18,838 nt of DNA from contig CADEDU010000108.1 of assembly GCA_902826155.1 (NCBI GenBank), forward strand, positions 1 to 18,838, written 5' to 3'. Under the pieces are notes generated by a model. It saw nothing but the letters and a program-made list of their open reading frames with translations, had not been told where the DNA came from and searched no databases. Positions 13,959 to 18,838 of this stretch are shown here, piece by piece (within the stretch, counting starts at the first letter, position 1; the number at the start of each line of letters is the position of its first letter). The translations under genes and the position numbers were made by a program. This DNA comes from an uncultured beta proteobacterium (GTDB taxonomy: Bacteria > Pseudomonadota > Gammaproteobacteria > Burkholderiales > SG8-39).

Positions 13959-15128
13959 ATGTCAGCGCTGTTCCACCGGATCATGCTGTGCCTGGCGATG
14001 GCGATGCCGTCGGCGGCACCATTCGCGCAGCCGGCACCGGTGAAGATCGGCTTCATCGGCGCACTGTCGGGCGCTTCGGCACTGTCGGGCGAAGCGATTA
14101 CCCGCGGACTCAGCGTCGCCATCGACGAGGTCAACGCAAAAGGCGGAGTGCTCGGCGGGCGCAAGCTGATGCTGGTGCGACGCGACGACGAATCGACGCC
14201 GGCACGGGGTCAGCAGGCCGCGCGCGAGTTGATCGAGAAGGAACAGGTCGCAGTGATCTTCGGCGGCATCGACACGCCGGTGTCGATGGCCCTGATCGGC
14301 ATCGTCCACGAGCATCGCGTGCCGTACATGGGCGTGTGGGCCGCCGGCACCGGCATCACGCAGAACGGCAAATCGCCCAATTTTATGTTCCGCGTCTCGG
14401 CCGTCGATGATCGGGTCGACTCGGGCATGCTCAAGTACGCCACCCGCAACCTCGGCGCACGCCGGCCCGGCGCGCTCCTGGTGAACAACCCGTGGGGCGA
14501 ATCGAATCAGAAAGGGCTGGAAAAGGCCTCGCAGCAGCTCAACATTCCGCTGGTCGGCATCGAGAAGTACGAACCGACCGAGACCGACATGACGCCGCAA
14601 CTGCTGCGGCTGAAGTCGTCCGGCGCCGATGCGTTGGTATTGGTGGGCAACGCTGCGCCGGCGGCGAGTGTCATCCGCTCGCTCGAGAAGATGAACTGGA
14701 ACGTCCCGGTGGTTTCCCATTGGGGCATCTCCGGCGGACGCTTCGAAGAACTGGCCGGGCCGCGCCACAAGGACGTCACCTTCGTGCAGACCTACAGCTT
14801 CACCGGCACGCAGAACCCGACCGGTGCGCGCGTCACCCGGGCGCTCATGAACAAGTACCCCGACATCAAGCGTCCGGCCGACATCGCCGCGCCGGTGGGA
14901 GTGGCCAACGCCTACGACGCGCTGATGCTCACCGCGCGCGCGATCGAAAAGGCCGGCTCAACCGACGGCGACAAGATCCGCCTGGCGTTCTACGACGTAC
15001 CCGCCTACCCCGGACTGATCAAACACTACGTGCGCCCGTTCTCGCCGACCAATCATGACGCGCTGCACGACTCCGACTACATCTGGGTGCGCTTCGACGG
15101 CAAGACGATCGTGCCGGTGCGCAAATAG
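13959..15128 (+). CDS. Periplasmic ABC-type substrate-binding protein (Leu/Ile/Val-binding family)
   Basis: A 389-residue type I periplasmic binding protein (Peripla_BP_6, LivJ/LivK family). Residues 1-24 form a Sec signal peptide (hydrophobic LCLAMAMPSAAPFAQ) with cleavage likely after FAQ. The mature protein starts PAPVKIGFIGALSG, followed by the family segments GLSVAIDEVNAKGGVLGGRKL (49-70), VAVIFGGIDTPVSMAL (98-112) and GALLVNNPWGESNQKG (171-186). The start at 13959 is chosen because GGAGA stands eight bases upstream and because only this start gives a normal signal peptide; an ATG 17 codons earlier is an alternative. No permease or ATPase genes of a Liv system are adjacent, so it is an orphan in this window. 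Ligand is unknown: amino acids, amides and aromatic acids all occur in this family. Confidence 0.9.
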   Translation: MSALFHRIMLCLAMAMPSAAPFAQPAPVKIGFIGALSGASALSGEAITRGLSVAIDEVNAKGGVLGGRKLMLVRRDDESTPARGQQAARELIEKEQVAVIFGGIDTPVSMALIGIVHEHRVPYMGVWAAGTGITQNGKSPNFMFRVSAVDDRVDSGMLKYATRNLGARRPGALLVNNPWGESNQKGLEKASQQLNIPLVGIEKYEPTETDMTPQLLRLKSSGADALVLVGNAAPAASVIRSLEKMNWNVPVVSHWGISGGRFEELAGPRHKDVTFVQTYSFTGTQNPTGARVTRALMNKYPDIKRPADIAAPVGVANAYDALMLTARAIEKAGSTDGDKIRLAFYDVPAYPGLIKHYVRPFSPTNHDALHDSDYIWVRFDGKTIVPVRK

Positions 15129-15131
15129 CGA

Positions 15132-15156
15132 CTCGATCGAGCGGGTGTCGATCGAG
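15132..15156. terminator. Hairpin between convergent genes, possible bidirectional terminator
   Basis: CTCGATCGA and TCGATCGAG form a perfect 9-bp stem with a 7-base loop, four bases after the binding-protein stop and 36 bp before the peptidase stop. Neither strand has a T run, so intrinsic termination is uncertain; it may instead protect mRNA ends. Confidence 0.45.
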
Positions 15157-15192
15157 CCGGTATCAGCCGGGCACGTCCAGTTGCAGCGTCCA

Positions 15193-16404
15193 TCAGTCGA
15201 ATTCGGTCGAGCAAGCCATGGTGCTCGCCACGACTTCGGCCGGAACACTCATGGCGGCGGCCATATCGCGGATCACCTGCTGCTCCGATTCATCGACGTG
15301 ACCATCGGCGCGCGCGATCACGCACAGGTCGCGCACGATCTGCGTGCGCCGTAGCGGCGCCACCACCTCGTTGACGCGCGCCACGCGCTTGGGCAGATCG
15401 GCCTCGATTGCCGCGCGATTGACCTGATTCGGAATCGAGCCCGCACCCAGCAATTGTTCCAGCGCCGCCAGCGCCTGCTTGTTCGCCGGCCCTTTGGCAG
15501 TCGCCACCAGCACCGCGCCCGAGAACAGCATGCGGCGCATCGCTTCGGCCGCCTCCGAGCGTTCCTGCAGGTAGCTCGGATCCATGAGCGACATCAGATC
15601 CTGCACGTCGCGTTCGAGTTGCTCGACGTCGGTCCCACCGGCCTTGACCAGCGCCGATTGCGCGAACAGCTCGGCCGCACGCAGTCGCAGCGGACTGAAC
15701 GGATGCGTGGAGAACCAGTCGGCGCGCGCCCTGGCATCGGCCTTCTCGTGGCGCGCCGCCTCGGCCTGCAGATCGCCGATCTGGCTCACGAATTTGTCGA
15801 TCAGGATGCGAATGCGCCCGCCGCGCAGTCCGGAGGCGAGCTTGAACAGCCCGCGCGCTACCGGCTCGAATCCCCCTGCGCACACCAGTCCGGCGCGATC
15901 AGACGAAATCTCGGCGTAGCGTTGCCAGGCGAACAACTGCAGCGCGAGCGCAGGCGAGATCGGTGCGTCACCGGCCAGCAGCGCCGTCGTAGGGATCCGG
16001 TGGTGGTCGAACAGGTGATGGCCAAGCTCGTGGCCGATGACGTACTTCAGCTCGTCGGGCTCGAACGCTTCCAACAGCGCCGACGACAGCATCACCAGCA
16101 GCAGTCCGCCTTCGGGGCGCACCGCCGCCGCATTGAACGCCGCCGACGGATACACGTAGGTCTCGACCGGCAGTTCGATGTGCAGCGTTTCGCGGCAGCT
16201 TTGCATCATCTGCGCCACGTCGGGTGCCATCTCCGGTGAAAGGCGCATCGCGGTGCCCAGCAGTTGCCGGCGCGCGCCCATTTCGCCCGCTTCCTTGTCG
16301 AAGCGCTCGACGGCACGCTGGATGTCGCGGTCCTGCATCAGCCGCTCGTACAAATCGAGATCACCGCGGGCGCGCAACTGCATGCGAGGTTCTTGTTGTG
16401 TCAT
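15193..16404 (-). CDS. M48-family zinc metallopeptidase with TerB-like C-terminal region
   Basis: A 403-residue protein. The zinc site HELGH is at 125-129 in YVIGHELGHHLFDH, with Glu165 in YAEISSDRAGL as the probable third ligand, the M48 (Ste24/HtpX-like) arrangement. WFSTHPFSPLRLRAAEL (about 228-245) is the conserved HP segment that follows in this family. The last ~65 residues (RRTQIVRDLCVIARADGHVDESEQQVIRDM) look like a TerB/tellurite-resistance-type helical acidic domain. There is no signal peptide or clear membrane span, unlike HtpX, so it may act in the cytoplasm. The ATG at 16404 lacks a good Shine-Dalgarno; Met8 is a possible alternative. It is convergent with the binding-protein gene and divergent from the molybdenum hydroxylase gene. 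Physiological substrate is unknown. Confidence 0.87.
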   Translation of the reverse strand: MTQQEPRMQLRARGDLDLYERLMQDRDIQRAVERFDKEAGEMGARRQLLGTAMRLSPEMAPDVAQMMQSCRETLHIELPVETYVYPSAAFNAAAVRPEGGLLLVMLSSALLEAFEPDELKYVIGHELGHHLFDHHRIPTTALLAGDAPISPALALQLFAWQRYAEISSDRAGLVCAGGFEPVARGLFKLASGLRGGRIRILIDKFVSQIGDLQAEAARHEKADARARADWFSTHPFSPLRLRAAELFAQSALVKAGGTDVEQLERDVQDLMSLMDPSYLQERSEAAEAMRRMLFSGAVLVATAKGPANKQALAALEQLLGAGSIPNQVNRAAIEADLPKRVARVNEVVAPLRRTQIVRDLCVIARADGHVDESEQQVIRDMAAAMSVPAEVVASTMACSTEFD

Positions 16405-16412
16405 GGCGCGAG

Positions 16413-16460
16413 ACTGGTCGATTGAGACTGGTCAATGAGGCTGGCGACGATACACTGGTC
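16413..16460. repeat. Three ACTGGTC direct repeats in a divergent promoter region
   Basis: ACTGGTC occurs at 16413-16419, 16427-16433 and 16454-16460, the first two inside a longer repeat GAGACTGGTC. All are within the 95-bp gap between the peptidase and molybdenum hydroxylase starts. Repeated heptamers in a divergent promoter suggest binding sites for a regulator. Confidence 0.5.
16429..16456 (+). promoter_or_regulatory. Weak candidate promoter for the molybdenum hydroxylase gene
   Basis: TGGTCA (16429-16434) and TACACT (16451-16456), 16 bp apart, each match the sigma-70 consensus at four of six positions. Transcription would start near 16463, about 37 nt before the ATG. The elements overlap the second and third ACTGGTC repeats. 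It is a pattern-only proposal. Confidence 0.25.
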
Positions 16461-16499
16461 GGCCTCGACTCATCTCGCGACCGAAGCGCGACCCGCCCC

Positions 16500-18838
16500 A
16501 TGAGCTTTCTCGAATCGCCGCTGCCAAGCGTCGCGCAAGGTCTCGGTCAATCGGTCCTGCGCAAGGAAGACCCGCGCCTGCTGCGCGGTGCAGGCGCGTT
16601 CACCGACGATCTGAATCGCCCCGATCAGGCGTACGCCGTGATCGTGCGCTCGCCGCATGCGCACGCACGCCTGCGCGCGATCGACACCTCGGAGGCATCA
16701 CGGGCGCCCGGCGTAGTTGCTGTGCTCACCGGCGCTGATGCCGAGCGCGACGGCCTCAAGCCTTTGCCTCATCGGCCGGTGCCGGCCAATCCGTTCGAGG
16801 TGCCGCTCAAGAATCGCGACGGGTCACCGATCTTCGCGGCGCCGCATCCGGTGCTGCCGACCGATCGGGTGCGCTTTGTCGGTGAAGCGGTGGCGATGGT
16901 GATCGCTACGTCCCGCGACGCCGCGCGTGACGCAGCCGAGCTGGTCGAAATCGACTACGAGCCGCTGCCCGCGGTGGCGCGTGCGGTCGATGCAGCCGCT
17001 CACGACGCACCATCGCTTTGGCCGGAGGCGGCATCGAACCTGTGCGTGGACTCGATGGCTGGTGATGTCGCGGCGACCGAGCAGGCGTTTGCAAGCGCAA
17101 AACACGTCGTGCGGCTCGATACCTGGATCCACCGCGTGACCGGCGTGCCGATGGAGCCGCGTGCGGCGATCGGCGAGTTCGATCCGTCCACCGGTCGCTA
17201 CACGCTCTACGCGGGCTCGGGCAGCAACGTACGCGGACGTACCGATGTGGCGGGCGTGCTCGGCATCGACGAGAGCGCGCTCCGCGTGATCGCTCGCGAT
17301 ACCGGCGGCAACTTCGGCACGCGCAACAACACCTACCTGGAGTTCGCGCTGGTGGTGTGGGCCGCGCGCCGCGTTGGCCGGCCGGTGAAATGGACGTGCG
17401 AGCGGCAGGAGGCGCTGCTCACCGACTACCAGGGCCGCGATCTGGGTTCGGTGTTGGAACTCGCGCTGGATGAACAAGGCAACTTCCTGGCGCTGCGTGC
17501 GGTCAACACCAGCAACATCGGCGCGCATGCGGTGTCGTTCGTGCCGCTCGCCAAGGGTGCGGAGTTGATCAGCTCGGTGTATCGATTCCCGGCGGCTTGC
17601 ATCAACGCGCGCGCGGTACTCACCAACAGCGCCTCGACCACGCCGCTGCGCAGCGCCGGCCGCCCCGAGGTGATGTACGTGATCGAGCGGCTGATCGATC
17701 TGGCGGCGCACCGCTGCGGCTTCGATCGCATTGCGCTGCGCGAGCGCAATCTGCTGCCCTCGAGCGCGCTGCCTTACCGCAATCCGATCGGCGTGCTCTA
17801 CGACAGCGGCGACTATCCCGCCGCGCAACGCCGGGTGCTGGAACTGGCCGATTGGACCGGCTTCGCCAAGCGGCGCGAGCACTCGCAAGCGCGTGGCCGG
17901 TTGCGCGGCATCGGTCTGGCCAACTACATCGAGATCGCCTCGGGCTTTCCGCGCGAACGTGCCGAGATCGTCGTGGAAGGCGAAGGCCGCATCGACGTGA
18001 TGCTCGGCACGCTGTCGCAGGGCCAAGGCCATGAGACCAGCCTCGCGCAATTCATCGTGCAATGGCTGGGCGTGCCGATCGAGCAGGTGCGACTGATCAC
18101 CGGCGACACCGACCTCGCGCCGATCGGTGGCGGTGCGCACTCGGGCCGCTCGATGCGCATGGGCGCGATCGTCATGGCCAAGGCATGCGATCGGATCGTC
18201 GAGAAGGGCGCGCAGGTCGCCGCGCATCTGCTCGAAGCGAATGTTGCCGACATCGAGTTCGCACAGGGCCGGTTCCTGGTCAAAGGCACCGATCGCGCGA
18301 TCGGACTGTTCGATGTCGCCCGGGCGATGGCGCGAGATGCTTTGCCGGGCGACGTATCGGGTGACATACAGCGCGATCTGCCGCAGGCGCTGCGCGGTGC
18401 GTTGAGCGGACTGGCCGACGAAACGATGGCGCAGCCCTCGTTCCCCTACGGCAGCCACGTGTGCGAAGTGGAGATCGACCGCGACACCGGCGAGGTCACG
18501 ATCGCACGCTACACCGCTGTCGACGACGTCGGCCGCGCCGTCAATCCGCTGTTCGTGCATGCGCAGACGCACGGCGGGATCGTCCAGGGTGTGGGCACGG
18601 CGCTGTGGGAGCAGTGCCACTACGACCGCGCCACCGGCCAGATGCTCACCGCCACGTTCATGGACTACGCCATGCCTCGCGCCGATATGGTCCCCACGTT
18701 CACCACCGAGGTGAGTGAGGTGCCGGCCACCTCGCATCCGCTCGGCATCCGCGGCGGCGGTGAAGGCGGCAACACCGGTGCCTTAGGCGCGGTGGTGAAC
18801 GCCGTGGTCGACGCGCTCGCACCGTTCGGCGTGGAGCA
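16500..18838 (+). CDS. Xanthine dehydrogenase/aldehyde oxidase-family molybdopterin-binding subunit (3' end cut)
   Basis: The frame is open from the ATG at 16500 to the window end, giving 779 residues with no stop; family members are usually about 770-800, so only the tail is missing. The protein is the large, molybdenum-cofactor subunit of a three-component hydroxylase that inserts water-derived oxygen into heterocycles, aldehydes or related carbons. Visible parts are the a/b-hammerhead domain (GQSVLRKEDPRLLRGAGAF, 16-34; VRFVGEAVAMVIA, 124-136), DTGGNFGTRNN (267-277), STTPLRSAGRPEV (379-391), GQGHETS (508-514), GDTDLAPIGGGAHSGRS (535-551) and RGGGEGGNTGA (751-761), whose Glu755 fits the catalytic base. 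The CO-dehydrogenase VAYRCSFR loop is absent, so it is not CoxL proper. No Fe-S or FAD subunit precedes it; these may lie downstream. No clear Shine-Dalgarno precedes the ATG. Confidence 0.93.
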   Translation, partial: MSFLESPLPSVAQGLGQSVLRKEDPRLLRGAGAFTDDLNRPDQAYAVIVRSPHAHARLRAIDTSEASRAPGVVAVLTGADAERDGLKPLPHRPVPANPFEVPLKNRDGSPIFAAPHPVLPTDRVRFVGEAVAMVIATSRDAARDAAELVEIDYEPLPAVARAVDAAAHDAPSLWPEAASNLCVDSMAGDVAATEQAFASAKHVVRLDTWIHRVTGVPMEPRAAIGEFDPSTGRYTLYAGSGSNVRGRTDVAGVLGIDESALRVIARDTGGNFGTRNNTYLEFALVVWAARRVGRPVKWTCERQEALLTDYQGRDLGSVLELALDEQGNFLALRAVNTSNIGAHAVSFVPLAKGAELISSVYRFPAACINARAVLTNSASTTPLRSAGRPEVMYVIERLIDLAAHRCGFDRIALRERNLLPSSALPYRNPIGVLYDSGDYPAAQRRVLELADWTGFAKRREHSQARGRLRGIGLANYIEIASGFPRERAEIVVEGEGRIDVMLGTLSQGQGHETSLAQFIVQWLGVPIEQVRLITGDTDLAPIGGGAHSGRSMRMGAIVMAKACDRIVEKGAQVAAHLLEANVADIEFAQGRFLVKGTDRAIGLFDVARAMARDALPGDVSGDIQRDLPQALRGALSGLADETMAQPSFPYGSHVCEVEIDRDTGEVTIARYTAVDDVGRAVNPLFVHAQTHGGIVQGVGTALWEQCHYDRATGQMLTATFMDYAMPRADMVPTFTTEVSEVPATSHPLGIRGGGEGGNTGALGAVVNAVVDALAPFGVE

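Noticed and set aside
13577..14164. A 195-codon minus-strand frame across the start of the binding-protein gene
   Set aside because: It overlaps the signal peptide and mature N-terminus of a well-supported gene on the other strand and has no recognisable features.
16824..18737. A 637-codon minus-strand open frame in the molybdenum hydroxylase region
   Set aside because: It is antisense to a gene with clear family motifs throughout; its own translation is low-complexity and unlike any family I know.
16500..18838. Assignment of the molybdenum hydroxylase as CO dehydrogenase CoxL
   Set aside because: The VAYRCSFR active-site loop with its copper-binding cysteine is not present; the corresponding region reads TTPLRSAGRPE.

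Overview
This window looks like chromosomal DNA of a free-living, GC-rich proteobacterium. A betaproteobacterium of the order Burkholderiales is my best guess. It rests on strong third-position GC bias, on the mix of aromatic or heterocycle-type catabolic enzymes, an Fbp-type I amino-acid binding protein, hydantoinase/oxoprolinase-like subunits and a molybdenum hydroxylase, and on BarA-like hybrid signalling. This is inference from gene content; no rRNA or other marker gene is present. I see no tRNA, rRNA, insertion sequence, phage gene or CRISPR array.

Layout, region by region. (1) 1-4947, minus strand: a compact catabolic gene set transcribed right to left. It runs thiamine-diphosphate (ThDP) 2-oxoacid enzyme (4947-3346), FAD-dependent aromatic-type monooxygenase (3332-2052), alpha/beta hydrolase (2035-1130), DapA-superfamily Schiff-base aldolase/dehydratase (1049-102), and the first 22 codons of a probable cupin protein (68-1, cut by the window edge). 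Gaps are 13, 16, 80 and 33 bp. (2) 5158-6024, minus strand: an inner-membrane-anchored protein with BON-like and OmpA peptidoglycan-binding regions, a GTG start and a clear intrinsic terminator. (3) 6192-10069, minus strand: a HyuA/HyuB pair of the hydantoinase/oxoprolinase/acetone carboxylase superfamily. (4) 10144-13269, minus strand: a large membrane-bound hybrid histidine kinase with two receiver domains. (5) 13270-13958: a 689-bp non-coding region with tandem repeats and palindromes, separating the kinase from a divergently transcribed periplasmic substrate-binding protein (13959-15128, plus strand). (6) 15193-16404, minus strand: an M48-type zinc peptidase with a TerB-like C-terminal region, convergent with the binding protein. 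(7) 16500-18838, plus strand: a molybdopterin-binding subunit of the xanthine dehydrogenase/aldehyde oxidase family. It is open at the right edge and lacks only its last residues.

How they may work together. Region 1 has the enzyme types expected of one degradative route: 2-oxoacid decarboxylation or carboligation, ring or side-chain hydroxylation, ester/amide/C-C hydrolysis, and a pyruvate-type aldol step. No single known pathway matches the whole order, and the aldolase lacks the DapA substrate arginine, so the substrate is open. HyuA/HyuB (ATP-dependent cyclic amide hydrolysis or carboxylation) and the molybdenum hydroxylase (oxygen insertion into heterocycles or aldehydes) would suit the same nutritional lifestyle. 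The orphan binding protein beside a sensor kinase could serve uptake or ligand sensing. These links are inference from proximity only.
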